This document shows, one piece after another, positions 8,988 through 18,505 of a stretch of DNA of 64,000 nt (its first letter is position 1; each line of letters opens with the position of its first letter). The stretch lies in the NCBI GenBank assembly GCA_949519155.1, contig CATIQU010000025.1:1-64000 (forward strand). The letters are read 5' to 3'. The translations under genes and the position numbers were made by a program. The notes beneath the pieces are model-generated. The model worked only from the letters and a program-made list of their open reading frames with translations. It did not search any database and was not told the DNA's origin. The stretch is from Polaribacter sp. SA4-10. GTDB taxonomy: Bacteria > Bacteroidota > Bacteroidia > Flavobacteriales > Flavobacteriaceae.

Positions 8988-9923
8988 ATGCAACAGACCA
9001 CCAATACCATTTTAATGGTTCGTCCGATTAATTTCCGAATGAATGAACAAACCGCTGTCAACAACTATTATCAAAAAGTATTGGATACTTTATTGCCGGC
9101 AACAGTAAATGCAAAAGCACAAACAGAATTTGATACTTATGTAGATAAATTACGCAGTGTTGGTGTAAACGTTGTGGTGGTTTCCGATACCGATGAATTT
9201 GATACCCCCGATGCCCTTTTTCCAAACAACTGGATTTCTTTTCATCAAGACGGAACCGTAGCGATGTATCCAATGTTTGCAAAAAACAGGCGCATGGAAC
9301 GCCGTGAAGACGTTTTAGAGCAATTGGAAGCCGAAGGGTTTCGCATAGATTCGGTGGTCGATTATACTTCAGCAGAGCAATCTGGATTCTACTTGGAAGG
9401 CACTGGAAGTTTATTGTTAGATCGTGTGAACAACAAAGCCTATTGTGCCTTGTCTCCAAGAGCCGATGAAGATTTGTTCATTGAATTTTGTGAAGACTTT
9501 GAGTATACGCCAGTCGTTTTTACGGCCAATCAAACCGTAGACGGAGAACGCAAAGAAATCTACCACACCAATGTAATGATGTGTTTGGCAGAAACCTTTG
9601 CAGTGATTTGCCTTGACAGTATTGACGATAAAAAAGAACGCAAAAACCTTTTAAAGAATTTAAAAGAAGACGGCAAACAAGTCATCAATATCACCGAAGA
9701 ACAAGTACATAATTTCGCAGGGAATATGTTGCAAGTTCGGGGTGCAAAAGACGAACGCTTCTTGGTGATGAGTCAGGCAGCATTTGATTCCTTAACACAA
9801 CAACAAATATCACAAATAGAAAACCACTGTAAAATTATTTCAAGTTCATTGGATACCATTGAAGCTTGTGGTGGTGGAAGTGCACGTTGCATGATGGCAG
9901 AAGTATTTTTGCCAAAAGTGTAG
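8988..9923 (+). CDS. ctlX: Citrulline utilization hydrolase CtlX (arginine deiminase-related)
   Basis: A 311-residue protein of the CtlX/amidinotransferase family, known from its link to citrulline and arginine use. Visible landmarks are ILMVRPINFRMN at the N-terminus, FPNNWISFHQDGTVAMYPM, the DYTSAEQSGFYLEGTGSLLLDR region, the His in EIYHTNVMMCL, and the terminal nucleophilic Cys in EACGGGSARCMMAEVFLP. The start at ATG 8988 is chosen over an upstream TTG because a promoter box covers that TTG. It faces the DDAH-like gene across decayed DNA, and together they suggest guanidino-compound metabolism. The reaction is inferred from the family. Confidence 0.85.
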   Translation: MQQTTNTILMVRPINFRMNEQTAVNNYYQKVLDTLLPATVNAKAQTEFDTYVDKLRSVGVNVVVVSDTDEFDTPDALFPNNWISFHQDGTVAMYPMFAKNRRMERREDVLEQLEAEGFRIDSVVDYTSAEQSGFYLEGTGSLLLDRVNNKAYCALSPRADEDLFIEFCEDFEYTPVVFTANQTVDGERKEIYHTNVMMCLAETFAVICLDSIDDKKERKNLLKNLKEDGKQVINITEEQVHNFAGNMLQVRGAKDERFLVMSQAAFDSLTQQQISQIENHCKIISSSLDTIEACGGGSARCMMAEVFLPKV

Positions 9924-9941
9924 CCTTATTTAAAACACAAA

Positions 9942-11582
9942 TTATTTTTCTAAAGCTTCTGAGACCACTTTTCCTGAAGTGCTATTAGGAGCTTCTATTT
10001 GCAATAAATTCGAAATCGTGGGAGCAATGTCTACAATTTCATATTTTTTTGAGGAGCTTCCTTTCTGAATACCATTTCCATAAAAAATAATCGGTACATG
10101 CGTGTCATAAGAATAACCAGAACCATGACTGGTACCTGTTCTTCCTCTGCTTAATGTTGCTGGGTAGGGTAGCAACATTACATCTCCAGAATACTTTTGA
10201 TTGTATCCGTTTTGAAGCGAATTTAAAATGCCTTCTGAAAAGTGTGTTGTTTGTAAGGTTCTTGCAGTTACTGCTTTGTAAATTCCTTCAAAATAAACAA
10301 CTTCATCGGCTAATTTTTGTGCGACTGTATTTTGATTTAATTTCAAAGAATCCATGACCTGTTTATTTAAGAAAATTTGATAATTGGAAACATTTTCAAC
10401 CAACTTGTCAGAATTAAAGTATTTTTTAGTAATCGTTGTAAGGTGTTTTTTAAATTGTTCTCCATCAAAATAATGTGCTGGAATTTTTAAAGATTGCAAA
10501 TAAGCAGGGACATGCACAGCCGCATGGTCTGCAGTTAAGAAAATCGTATAATTTCCTTTTCCTACTTCAGTATCTAAGGTTTTAAACAATTCGGCAAGGT
10601 CGTTGTCTAAACGTAAATAGGTATCTTCAATTTCCACAGATGCCGGTCCGTATTGGTGTCCCACATAATCGGTAGATGAAAAGCTAATGGTCAGAAAATC
10701 TGTAAAATCCGATTTCCCTAAATTTTCACCGATAATGGCTGCTTTTGCAAAATCGGCAGTGATTGAGTTTCCCGCAGGAATTGCTTTGATTAAACTATAA
10801 TTTCCATTGTTTTTTCTTAGTGCAGGAACATTGTGTGGGAATGTAGGTGTTTTTTCACCATTGTTCAATCCCTCAAATTCGTTATTGTCAGCAATGCTTT
10901 GTGTGTAAGTACTAATGTCATAAAGGGGCTCCCAAGGCTTACTTAGATAATCATCCACTTTTTTAGAAGCATTAAATTCGGTGACCCAATTCGGTAGCTG
11001 TTCCATATAAAAAGAACTCGAAATCCATTGGCCATAGTTTCCGCCACTAAACCAATAGGCGCCATTTGCAGTATGTCCTGCGGGTAAAATAGAAGAACGG
11101 TCTTTAATGGCAATACCAATAGTTTTTCCGTGCATATTCTGTGCCAAATGCAATTGATCTGTTACAGTAGTCGTCAACATTCTGTAGGGTGATTTTTCAC
11201 CTTCACGACTATCATTACCAATGGTTTTGTAGTTAGTATCATCTACACAATAGATGAATTTTTTGGAAAACTTATCGTACCAATTGTTCGAAATAATCGC
11301 ATGCTCAGAAGGTGTAGTTCCTGTATAAATGGAAGCGTGACCAACAGCAGTGTAGGTTGGGATTAAATTATAATGTGCATTCTCTAGCGAAAACCCATCA
11401 TTTAATAAACGTTTAAATCCGTTTTCAGAATAGCGGTCTGCAAAACGTGTGAGATAGTCGTAACGCATTTGATCGATCACAATGCCTACCACTAACTTTG
11501 GCTTCTTAGATGCGGTTTCTTTGGATCGAAAACTATACAAAATTGCACTAAAAGCGAAAAAAACAAGGATTAATTTTTTCAT
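9942..11582 (-). CDS. pafA: Alkaline phosphatase PafA (phosphate-irrepressible type)
   Basis: Periplasmic alkaline phosphatase of the type I phosphodiesterase/nucleotide pyrophosphatase fold, releasing phosphate from monoesters. The 546-residue protein has a signal peptide (MKKLILVFFAFSAILYSF) and the PafA active site almost in register with the Elizabethkingia enzyme: metal ligand Asp37 in VIDQMRYDYL, nucleophile Thr78 in TYTAVGH, Asn100 in SNNW, and Lys160 and Arg162 in IKDRSSILPAGH. C-terminal zinc ligands are in TADHAA and TSHGSGY. It is monocistronic, with a TACTTTTG box upstream. Marine flavobacteria use such enzymes on organic phosphate. Confidence 0.92.
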   Translation of the reverse strand: MKKLILVFFAFSAILYSFRSKETASKKPKLVVGIVIDQMRYDYLTRFADRYSENGFKRLLNDGFSLENAHYNLIPTYTAVGHASIYTGTTPSEHAIISNNWYDKFSKKFIYCVDDTNYKTIGNDSREGEKSPYRMLTTTVTDQLHLAQNMHGKTIGIAIKDRSSILPAGHTANGAYWFSGGNYGQWISSSFYMEQLPNWVTEFNASKKVDDYLSKPWEPLYDISTYTQSIADNNEFEGLNNGEKTPTFPHNVPALRKNNGNYSLIKAIPAGNSITADFAKAAIIGENLGKSDFTDFLTISFSSTDYVGHQYGPASVEIEDTYLRLDNDLAELFKTLDTEVGKGNYTIFLTADHAAVHVPAYLQSLKIPAHYFDGEQFKKHLTTITKKYFNSDKLVENVSNYQIFLNKQVMDSLKLNQNTVAQKLADEVVYFEGIYKAVTARTLQTTHFSEGILNSLQNGYNQKYSGDVMLLPYPATLSRGRTGTSHGSGYSYDTHVPIIFYGNGIQKGSSSKKYEIVDIAPTISNLLQIEAPNSTSGKVVSEALEK

Positions 11583-11608
11583 AAAACAGTAGAATGTTAA
11601 AGTATACT

Positions 11609-11616
11609 CAAAAGTA
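11609..11616 (-). promoter_or_regulatory. Putative pafA promoter -7 box
   Basis: On the minus strand TACTTTTG matches TAnnTTTG and lies 26 bases before the pafA start. No -33 TTG was found at standard spacing. Confidence 0.45.
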
Positions 11617-11699
11617 CAATTTTTTTAATTTTGATCGCTGTAATTTAACTTATGGTTGTTCATTTTTTAATACTTTAGCAAAAAGAAAAAAAATATTGA

Positions 11700-12440
11700 A
11701 TGAATTACCTAGAGCACATTGGTAAATACTGCATGATGTTGGGGCAAGTTTTTAAAATGCCACAACGTCCTCGCGTTTTTAGAGAAGCTTTGTTTAAAGA
11801 TATTGAAGAATTAGGACTAAAATCTTTAGGGATTATTATGTTTATTTCTTTTTTTATTGGGGGAGTTATTGCATTGCAAACAGCCCTAAATCTAGACGAT
11901 CCCTTAATTCCAGATTCATTGATTGGTTTTGCCGCAAAGAGATCGATTATTTTAGAATTTGCACCAACTTTCTGTTCTATTATTTTAGCAGGAAAAGTAG
12001 GCTCGTATATTGCTTCAAGTATCGGAACTATGCGTGTTACAGAACAAATAGATGCCTTAGAAGTCATGGGTATCAACTCCCTGAACCACCTGGTGTTGCC
12101 AAAAATAATTGCCACCGTTATCTTTTATCCATTTCTAATTTGTTTGGGTATGATTTTAGGAATTTTTGGAGGCTGGCTCGCTGGTATACTGTCTGGTTTA
12201 TTTACAGGAACCGATTATATTATTGGAATTCAATCCGATTTTCAACCTTTTTTATTGGTGTATGCAATGATTAAAACACTGGTTTTTGCGTTTCTAATAT
12301 CTACGGTTCCATCCTATCATGGATATTATGTAAAAGGAGGTTCCTTGGCAGTTGGTAAAGCAAGTACACAAGCAGTTGTTTGGACCACTGTTTTAATTGT
12401 AATTGCCAATTATTTTCTAACTCAAATGCTTTTAACCTAG
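11700..12440 (+). CDS. MlaE-family lipid ABC transporter permease
   Basis: Inner-membrane permease of the MlaE/YrbE family, which moves phospholipids between the membranes of Gram-negative cells. The 246-residue protein has several membrane segments (about residues 45-65, 95-110, 140-170, 190-215, 225-243) and family motifs such as FISFFIGGVIALQTALNL and APTFCSIILAGKVGSYIASSIG, followed by TEQIDALEVMGI. The next gene, its ATPase, starts at the base directly after this stop codon, so the two form one operon. The MlaD-type substrate-binding gene is not present here. Confidence 0.92.
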   Translation: MNYLEHIGKYCMMLGQVFKMPQRPRVFREALFKDIEELGLKSLGIIMFISFFIGGVIALQTALNLDDPLIPDSLIGFAAKRSIILEFAPTFCSIILAGKVGSYIASSIGTMRVTEQIDALEVMGINSLNHLVLPKIIATVIFYPFLICLGMILGIFGGWLAGILSGLFTGTDYIIGIQSDFQPFLLVYAMIKTLVFAFLISTVPSYHGYYVKGGSLAVGKASTQAVVWTTVLIVIANYFLTQMLLT

Positions 12441-13208
12441 ATGATAGAAGTTAAAGATTTACACAAAGGTTTTGGCGACGTAAAAGTCTTAAAAGGAATT
12501 TCTACGACTTTTCACCCAGGAGAAACCAGTCTGATTATTGGGCAAAGTGGTTCTGGGAAAACTGTTTTTTTAAAATCGTTAATTGGTTTGCATATTCCAG
12601 AATCGGGAACTATTTCTTTTGATGGCCGTATCAATACCAACTTTACAACGGAAGCAAAAAGAGCATGGCGTCAAGAAATTGGCATGGTTTTTCAAGGAAG
12701 TGCGCTTTTTGATTCTCAAACGGTCGAAGAGAATGTCATGTTTCCTTTAAAGATGTTTACCAATAACTCTCAAAAAGAAATGCTCGATCGCGTCAATTTT
12801 GTATTAGATCGTGTCAATCTTTCCAATGCAAATACTAAATTTCCCGCAGAACTTTCGGGAGGAATGCAAAAAAGAGTTGCCATTGCAAGAGCCATTGTCA
12901 TGAATCCGAAATACTTGTTTTGCGATGAGCCAAATTCAGGTTTAGACCCTCAAACAGCGATTGTAATTGACAATTTAATTCAAGAAATAACTGCTGAATA
13001 TAAAATTACAACTGTAATAAACACCCATGATATGAATTCTGTGATGGAAATTGGAGAAAAAATTGTGTTCCTTAAAAATGGAACAAAAGCATGGGAAGGA
13101 AGTAAAAATGAAATCTTTAAAACTGATAATGAGGCAATTGTTGATTTTGTGTATTCCTCTAATTTATTCAAGAAAGTGAGGCAGGCATATTTAAATGAAA
13201 CAAAGTAA
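12441..13208 (+). CDS. ABC transporter ATP-binding protein (MlaF-like)
   Basis: ATPase partner of the MlaE-like permease. The 255-residue protein has Walker A GQSGSGKT (about residues 34-41), the ABC signature LSGGMQKRVAIARA, Walker B YLFCDEPNSGLD and the switch His in INTHD. MlaF family features include the Asn in DEPNSGLD, where most ABC ATPases have Thr. There is no gap to the permease gene, which implies translational coupling. Confidence 0.92.
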   Translation: MIEVKDLHKGFGDVKVLKGISTTFHPGETSLIIGQSGSGKTVFLKSLIGLHIPESGTISFDGRINTNFTTEAKRAWRQEIGMVFQGSALFDSQTVEENVMFPLKMFTNNSQKEMLDRVNFVLDRVNLSNANTKFPAELSGGMQKRVAIARAIVMNPKYLFCDEPNSGLDPQTAIVIDNLIQEITAEYKITTVINTHDMNSVMEIGEKIVFLKNGTKAWEGSKNEIFKTDNEAIVDFVYSSNLFKKVRQAYLNETK

Positions 13209-13217
13209 AAAAAATAC

Positions 13218-13247
13218 TTGTTTATTATAAATAAGATGATATATTTG
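13218..13247 (+). promoter_or_regulatory. Promoter of tRNA-Lys
   Basis: A full Bacteroidota-type promoter: -33 TTG at 13218-13220, a 19-base spacer, and -7 TATATTTG at 13240-13247. Transcription would start about 20 bases before the mature tRNA. Confidence 0.75.
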
Positions 13248-13269
13248 CAGCCGCTTAAACGAAGAAAAT

Positions 13270-13342
13270 GACCTGGTAGCTCAGTTGGTAGAGCATCTCC
13301 CTTTTAAGGAGAGGGTCCTGGGTTCGAGCCCCAGCCCGGTCA
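13270..13342 (+). tRNA. tRNA-Lys (anticodon TTT)
   Basis: A 73-base cloverleaf can be folded: D arm GCTC/GAGC, anticodon stem TCTCC/GGAGA with loop CTTTTAA giving anticodon TTT, T arm CTGGG/CCCAG with TTCGAGC, and acceptor GACCTGG/CCCGGTC with one T-C mismatch at the fifth pair. The discriminator is A. CCA is not encoded. A consensus promoter precedes it and a terminator follows five bases after. Confidence 0.95.
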
Positions 13343-13346
13343 CAAT

Positions 13347-13376
13347 AAAACTCTGTACATCTGTACAGAGTTTTTT
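13347..13376 (+). terminator. Intrinsic terminator after tRNA-Lys
   Basis: A 13-bp perfect stem (13347-13359 with 13362-13374) and a T tract to 13376. Confidence 0.85.
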
Positions 13377-13434
13377 ACTTTTTATCCTTTTTGTTGCTAA
13401 AAATCCTTAATTTTAGGTATTCTAAAAATCGAAT

Positions 13435-13971
13435 ATGACTAAAATTAATTTATTTCTTATCTTCTTATTATTTATGAATACTTCTGATGCCCTTATTTTC
13501 AATTTTACAAAAGAATCTAATATCGCTTCTTGGAAAATAGTAGATGACGGTGTAATGGGAGGAAGATCTCAAGGGAGTTTTTCGATCAATGAAGAAGGAA
13601 ATGCTGTCTTTGAAGGAATCGTTTCATTAGACAACTATGGTGGGTTTTCATCGGTGCGGCATTTGCTTTCAGAGAAAGACATATCTAAATATACGAAAGT
13701 TCTTATGCGTGTAAAAGGAGATGGAAAAAAATATCAGTTTCGAATTAAAGAAAAAAGGCGTGACTATTATTCCTATATCACTACTTTTCAAACTACTACC
13801 GAATGGCAAACGCTTACTTTAGAGATGAATCAGATGTATCCAGCATTTAGAGGAAGAACCTTAAGCATGGACAATCTAACGCCTAATAAAATAGAGGAAA
13901 TCGCCATTTTAATTGGAAATAAAAAAGCGGAGAAATTTCGATTGGAAATAGATGCTATTTCTTTGCAATAA
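13435..13971 (+). CDS. CIA30 family protein
   Basis: A 178-residue protein of the family named for mitochondrial complex I intermediate-associated protein 30. It has a hydrophobic N-terminal segment (residues ~4-20) that looks like a signal peptide or anchor, then the CIA30 beta-sandwich with WKIVDDGVMGGRSQGSF, LDNYGGFSSVR and the ending LEIDAISLQ. The role of bacterial CIA30 proteins is unknown; a carbohydrate-binding-like fold is the usual prediction. It lies between tRNA-Lys and a DUF389 gene with no obvious partner. Confidence 0.85.
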   Translation: MTKINLFLIFLLFMNTSDALIFNFTKESNIASWKIVDDGVMGGRSQGSFSINEEGNAVFEGIVSLDNYGGFSSVRHLLSEKDISKYTKVLMRVKGDGKKYQFRIKEKRRDYYSYITTFQTTTEWQTLTLEMNQMYPAFRGRTLSMDNLTPNKIEEIAILIGNKKAEKFRLEIDAISLQ

Positions 13972-14018
13972 TTTACATTACATTTTTTGTATATTTCATT
14001 ATTATTTACAAATTACTT

Positions 14019-15482
14019 ATGGAAGAAAATACGAATAAAAACCAAAATACGGCAAACTCTAAACATGCGATTCAACAAGACGCTAAAGGCCTTTTTCAGA
14101 ACTTTAAAAAGTTTATCGTTGAACTCTTTGATTTTAGAGATGACACCGATCATGAGGCGACAATAGAAGCCATAAAAGCAGATATTCCATTCAAAGGAGC
14201 TACGGCATGGATTCTTGTTTTTGCTGTCTTTGTGGCTTCCATAGGTTTAAATGCAAACTCTACTGCCGTTGTTATTGGAGCGATGCTTATTTCTCCTCTA
14301 ATGGGGCCCATTTTAGGAATTGGAATGTCTTTTGCACTGAATGATTTTTTGACCTTTAAAAAGTCCCTAATCCATTTGGGAACTATGATTGTATTGAGTT
14401 TATTCGCCTCTTTTTTATTCTTTTATCTCTTTCCTTTAAGCGAAGATAACTCGGAGTTATTAGGGCGTGTAAGGCCAGATATTCGTGATGTGCTAATTGC
14501 TTTTTTTGGCGGTTTGGCCTTGATGGTTGCTAAAACAAAAAAAGGAACAGTAGCTTCAGTTATTTTTGGAGTTGCCATTGCAACCGCCTTAATGCCGCCT
14601 TTATGCACTGCTGGTTATGGATTGGCAAAAGGCAACTTCACTTACTTTTTTGGCGCCATGTATTTATTTACAATCAATACCATTTTTATTGCATTGGCTA
14701 CTTTTATCGTATTAAAGTTATTGCGTTTCCCAATGCACAAATATGTAAATGCAGCAAAAAGAAAACAATATTCAACCATTGCAACTGTTGTGGGTGTTTC
14801 CGTGATGATTCCTGCCATTTTTACCTTTATAAGCGTGTTTAAAGAGAATCAAATTGAAACACAGGTCAATAGATTTGTTACAAAAGAAGTGAAACTTATT
14901 CCAAATTTTCAATTGATTGACAATTCATTTTTACCCGAAACCAAAGAAATTTATCTAAACTTTTTTAATGAAGTAACTGACGGGGAAAAAAATATTTTAA
15001 CAAATCAACTAAGGAATAATCCTAGCTATGATAAAATAAAAGACTTTGACTTGAAAATTAAAGGAAGTGATACAAAAAGTTTTGAGCTAATTACAACCGC
15101 CTTTAAAGAGAAACGAGAAGAATTACAAGAAAGTAAAAATATTATTGGTGGTTTGCAGCAACAAATTAGCGGGTTGCAAGAAACCATTGCCGATTTAAAT
15201 AACAGGATTGAACAAGATGCCCTTAATAAAAATCAAAAAGTAATTGCATTTAGTAGTATTGTAAAAGAAGCAAAAATCAGATATGGTGGCATTGAATCTA
15301 TTGGGTTTTCGAATGTCTTGTCATCAAAAGATTTTATAAAAATTGACACTCTACCTATCGCAATCGTGCAATGGAACATAAAGTTGTCAGACAGTATTAT
15401 TTCTGTTAAAGAAAATGAATTAAAAAAATGGCTTCAAAAAGAATTAACGCTAGACACGCTCTTCATCAAAAGAGAAAAATAA
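14019..15482 (+). CDS. DUF389 family membrane protein
   Basis: A 487-residue membrane protein with the DUF389 domain (about residues 50-270), recognisable by the motif NSTAVVIGAMLISPLMGPILGIG and TALMPPLCTAGYGLA. About six to eight membrane spans fill residues 60-280, followed by a soluble C-terminal region of ~200 residues with a predicted coiled coil (QQQISGLQETIADLNNRIEQ, about 375-395). The transported or sensed compound is unknown. Confidence 0.85.
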   Translation: MEENTNKNQNTANSKHAIQQDAKGLFQNFKKFIVELFDFRDDTDHEATIEAIKADIPFKGATAWILVFAVFVASIGLNANSTAVVIGAMLISPLMGPILGIGMSFALNDFLTFKKSLIHLGTMIVLSLFASFLFFYLFPLSEDNSELLGRVRPDIRDVLIAFFGGLALMVAKTKKGTVASVIFGVAIATALMPPLCTAGYGLAKGNFTYFFGAMYLFTINTIFIALATFIVLKLLRFPMHKYVNAAKRKQYSTIATVVGVSVMIPAIFTFISVFKENQIETQVNRFVTKEVKLIPNFQLIDNSFLPETKEIYLNFFNEVTDGEKNILTNQLRNNPSYDKIKDFDLKIKGSDTKSFELITTAFKEKREELQESKNIIGGLQQQISGLQETIADLNNRIEQDALNKNQKVIAFSSIVKEAKIRYGGIESIGFSNVLSSKDFIKIDTLPIAIVQWNIKLSDSIISVKENELKKWLQKELTLDTLFIKREK

Positions 15483-15525
15483 AAAATCAGATTGTTAAAG
15501 CTACGTTTTTAAAAAGAAGTTAATT

Positions 15526-16146
15526 TCAATTTGTCGAAATGTGTTTTTTTACTTCAACATTTTGATTGAATAGATATACTTTTTGGTTTTTCATGTTTAA
15601 ACATTCGTAGCGGGTTCTGCGCTTGTTTCCTTTTTTGTAGAGAATGTCTTTAAAACTGAATACACTTCCGTAAGCCACATCAAAAATAAAATACTTTCCA
15701 GCTTCTGCAACATTTCCTTTTAATGCCAAAGATAAGTTTACATCTGAATCTGTGCTTGCTTTTGCGTTTTGCAAATACTTCGCTAAAAGGGATAAGATTT
15801 CCTTCGGATAAATATCGGGACGTAAAAAAGGCAACATTAAGTGCTGAAATACGGTTTTCCATTCTTGACCGTGTGGTTGCACTCTTCCAAATTTTTGATG
15901 GGTTACATGATGCGCAATTTCATGGACTAAAGTGAGTAAAAACTGATGTTTATTGAGATTGTTGTTTACAGTAATCTGAAATTTCCCAGATGGCAATTGC
16001 CTAAAATCGCCATGTTTGGTTTGTCTTTGACTTACAATTTTTAAGGTAAAGTTGTGTTCATCAATTAAAAACTCTACAAAAGGAATGGCCTTTTCAGGAA
16101 TGTAGCCAACCCAAGAAAACCCTTCAGAGGGAAGGGGTTTGAGCAC
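15526..16146 (-). CDS. SprT-like zinc metallopeptidase domain protein
   Basis: A 206-residue protein with the SprT-like domain: the zinc motif HEIAHH (about residues 71-76) and GRVQPHGQEWK downstream, the typical third-ligand region. Eukaryotic SPRTN of this family cleaves DNA-protein crosslinks; the bacterial role is not settled. The start is a GTG at 16146-16144. The frame is open for 16 more codons upstream without ATG, so the start is uncertain. It follows the SDR gene on the same strand with a ~64-bp gap. Confidence 0.82.
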   Translation of the reverse strand: MLKPLPSEGFSWVGYIPEKAIPFVEFLIDEHNFTLKIVSQRQTKHGDFRQLPSGKFQITVNNNLNKHQFLLTLVHEIAHHVTHQKFGRVQPHGQEWKTVFQHLMLPFLRPDIYPKEILSLLAKYLQNAKASTDSDVNLSLALKGNVAEAGKYFIFDVAYGSVFSFKDILYKKGNKRRTRYECLNMKNQKVYLFNQNVEVKKHISTN

Positions 16147-16209
16147 TTGATTATTTTCTTTTTGTTTAGAAATGGTGATTTTTTTTAAGTTTTATCTAAA
16201 GCCTCCATT

Positions 16210-16890
16210 TTAAGGCGTTGTTGATGATACTTGCAGCACTTTTCCATTATAAAACTTGTTTCCGGTAAGGGAGAAGTCATAGATGTAATTTGCCATTTCT
16301 TGTGCAGAAAGTGGTGCTTTGTAATCTGGAAACGCTTCCGCTAACATTTCTGTTTGAACTGCGCCAATAGCGAGTACATTAAAAGCAATTTGTTGTTCCT
16401 TATATTCTTCGGCTAACAACTCAGACAATGTAATTACGGCACCTTTCGCAGAGCTATAGGCTGCTAATCCTCCAAATTTCATGCTTCCTTGGATTCCTCC
16501 CATAGAACTCATGGTGACCACATGACTCCCTTTTTTTAAGAAAGGAATGATTCCTTTTGTTATTTCTGCAACTCCAAACACATTTACTTTGTAGACTTCT
16601 AAAAAATCATCAGACGTTAACTCCGTAAAAGGTTTATTAATTAATTTTCCAGCATTATTGATGAGGATATCCACTTGTTTCCAATTAGATTTTACGAAAT
16701 CTATTGCTTTTTGGATATCTCCATTTTCAGATAAATCAACAGAAAGTGTTGTAATGTTTTTATGACCGACCTTTTCTAATGGAGCTGTGTTTCTAGAAAG
16801 GGCTAAAACTTGATGCCCATTTTCAGCAAATTGTTGTGCCAATTCAAAGCCAATTCCTCTACTTGTACCAGTAATCACTACATTCTTCAT
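16210..16890 (-). CDS. Short-chain dehydrogenase/reductase
   Basis: A 226-residue classical SDR. The NAD(P)-binding TGTSRGIGFE motif is at residues 8-17, with NNAGK, the catalytic Ser in TMSSMGG and the catalytic YSSAK (Tyr and Lys) all present. The substrate is unknown. It is upstream of the SprT-like gene on the same strand and divergent from the amidohydrolase gene. Confidence 0.85.
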   Translation of the reverse strand: MKNVVITGTSRGIGFELAQQFAENGHQVLALSRNTAPLEKVGHKNITTLSVDLSENGDIQKAIDFVKSNWKQVDILINNAGKLINKPFTELTSDDFLEVYKVNVFGVAEITKGIIPFLKKGSHVVTMSSMGGIQGSMKFGGLAAYSSAKGAVITLSELLAEEYKEQQIAFNVLAIGAVQTEMLAEAFPDYKAPLSAQEMANYIYDFSLTGNKFYNGKVLQVSSTTP

Positions 16891-16955
16891 TGATTCTAAA
16901 TTTGAAGCAGCAATTTACTTAAAATTTCATACTTTTAAGCTCAAATTATATACAA

Positions 16956-18230
16956 ATGAAGAAATTACTGTTCCTATTTTTAAGTGTTTTTATGCTACAA
17001 AATGCGATTGCTCAAAACACCTATATTTTATGCGGAAAGTTGTTGGACACCAAATCTGGAAAAATTCTTACGAAGCAAACGATCGTCATTAAAGAGAATA
17101 AAATTCTTTCAGTTATGGATGGTTACGTAATTCTAAAAGGAGGGATTTCTATCGATTTAAAGGACAAGGTAGTAATGCCTGGTTTAATTGATATGCACGT
17201 TCATGTAGAACAAGAATTTGATAGAAACACCAGACTACATCGCTATATTTTGAATGAAGCAGATATTGCTTTTAATTCAGTAGGATTTGTGAAAACAACC
17301 TTATTGAATGGCTTTACTACTGTTCGAGATTTGGGAGGAACTGGTGTCAATATTTCAGTTAGAAATGCAATTGATGCAGGAAAAATTCCTGGACCCAGAG
17401 TATTTACAGCAGGGAAATCATTGGCAACTACGGGCGGACATGCAGATCCTACCAATGGAAGTAGTCGAAATTTAGCTGGAGACCCAGGGCCAAAAGAAGG
17501 GGTTGTTAACTCTGTAGCTGATGCAAAGAAAGCGGTACGACAACGATATAAAAATGGTGCAGATTGGATAAAGATAACAGCAACAGGAGGCGTTTTAAGT
17601 GTTGCCAAATCGGGTGATAACCCTCAATTTACCTTAGAAGAGGTGCAAGCAATTTGCCAAACGGCAACAGATTATGGGATGTATGTGGCGGCGCATGCCC
17701 ATGGTGACGAAGGGATGCAAAGAGCCATCATTGGTGGAGTAAAAACAATTGAGCATGGGACCTATATGAGTGACGAAACCATGGAGCTCATGAAAAAACA
17801 CGATGCCTATTTAGTTCCTACAATAACAGCGGGAAAAGAAGTGGAAGAGAAAGCTAAAATACCTGGATTTTACCCAGCAATCATAGTACCTAAAGCCTTA
17901 GCAGTTGGTCCACAAATACAAGGAACTTTTGCAAAAGCCTACAAAAAAGGAGTTGGTATTGCATTTGGAACCGATGCAGGTGTATTTAAACACGGGAACA
18001 ACGGAAAAGAGTTTGGTTTTATGGTAGAAGCTGGAATGCCAGCAATGGAAACCATTCAATCTGCAACCATCACAAATGCTCGATTGTTAAAGATGTCCAA
18101 TGAGATTGGGCAAATTAAGAAAGGTTTTTTCGCAGATATCATTGCGGTTGATGAGGAACCAACCAAAAATATCGCAACCATGGAAAAGGTCATTTTTGTG
18201 ATGAAAAACGGTGTTGTTTACAAACAATAA
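16956..18230 (+). CDS. Secreted amidohydrolase-family metal-dependent hydrolase
   Basis: A 424-residue amidohydrolase-superfamily protein of the imidazolonepropionase/prolidase-like group. A signal peptide is visible (residues 1-19, cut after IAQ). Metal-site motifs occur in order: PGLIDMHVHVE (HxH), KITATGGV (the Lys that is often carboxylated), AAHAHGDEGM, EHGTYMS and FGTDAGV. Periplasmic members of this group hydrolyse dipeptides such as Xaa-Pro or aryl-dipeptides; the specific substrate cannot be told. It has no partner genes. Confidence 0.85.
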   Translation: MKKLLFLFLSVFMLQNAIAQNTYILCGKLLDTKSGKILTKQTIVIKENKILSVMDGYVILKGGISIDLKDKVVMPGLIDMHVHVEQEFDRNTRLHRYILNEADIAFNSVGFVKTTLLNGFTTVRDLGGTGVNISVRNAIDAGKIPGPRVFTAGKSLATTGGHADPTNGSSRNLAGDPGPKEGVVNSVADAKKAVRQRYKNGADWIKITATGGVLSVAKSGDNPQFTLEEVQAICQTATDYGMYVAAHAHGDEGMQRAIIGGVKTIEHGTYMSDETMELMKKHDAYLVPTITAGKEVEEKAKIPGFYPAIIVPKALAVGPQIQGTFAKAYKKGVGIAFGTDAGVFKHGNNGKEFGFMVEAGMPAMETIQSATITNARLLKMSNEIGQIKKGFFADIIAVDEEPTKNIATMEKVIFVMKNGVVYKQ

Positions 18231-18249
18231 TTAGATTAAAATAGGGTTT

Positions 18250-18447
18250 ATGAGAAATAATAAATGGAATTTAGTTTGGGCAGTTATTGGAACAGTTATT
18301 ATAGTAATGACTTTTGTTAATAACAGTGGCACTAAAATAGTTTTTGGACTTGAATTAGATATATGGGTGTATCGTGGACTTTGGAGTTTAATTACTGTGG
18401 CGAGCTTCGTAAGTTTCTTAAAAAGAAAGAAAGAAGAAGCAAACTAA
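18250..18447 (+). CDS. Small hypothetical membrane protein
   Basis: A 65-residue protein with two hydrophobic stretches (about residues 8-23 and 45-58) and a charged tail (LKRKKEEAN). No family is recognised with certainty. It begins 19 bp after the amidohydrolase stop and may be co-transcribed. The size, start codon and coding-like composition support a real gene. Confidence 0.6.
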   Translation: MRNNKWNLVWAVIGTVIIVMTFVNNSGTKIVFGLELDIWVYRGLWSLITVASFVSFLKRKKEEAN

Positions 18448-18505
18448 AAGGCTGTTATGTTAAAAGATTGAAGTATAATTACTTTTATCACTGAAAACGA
18501 AACCC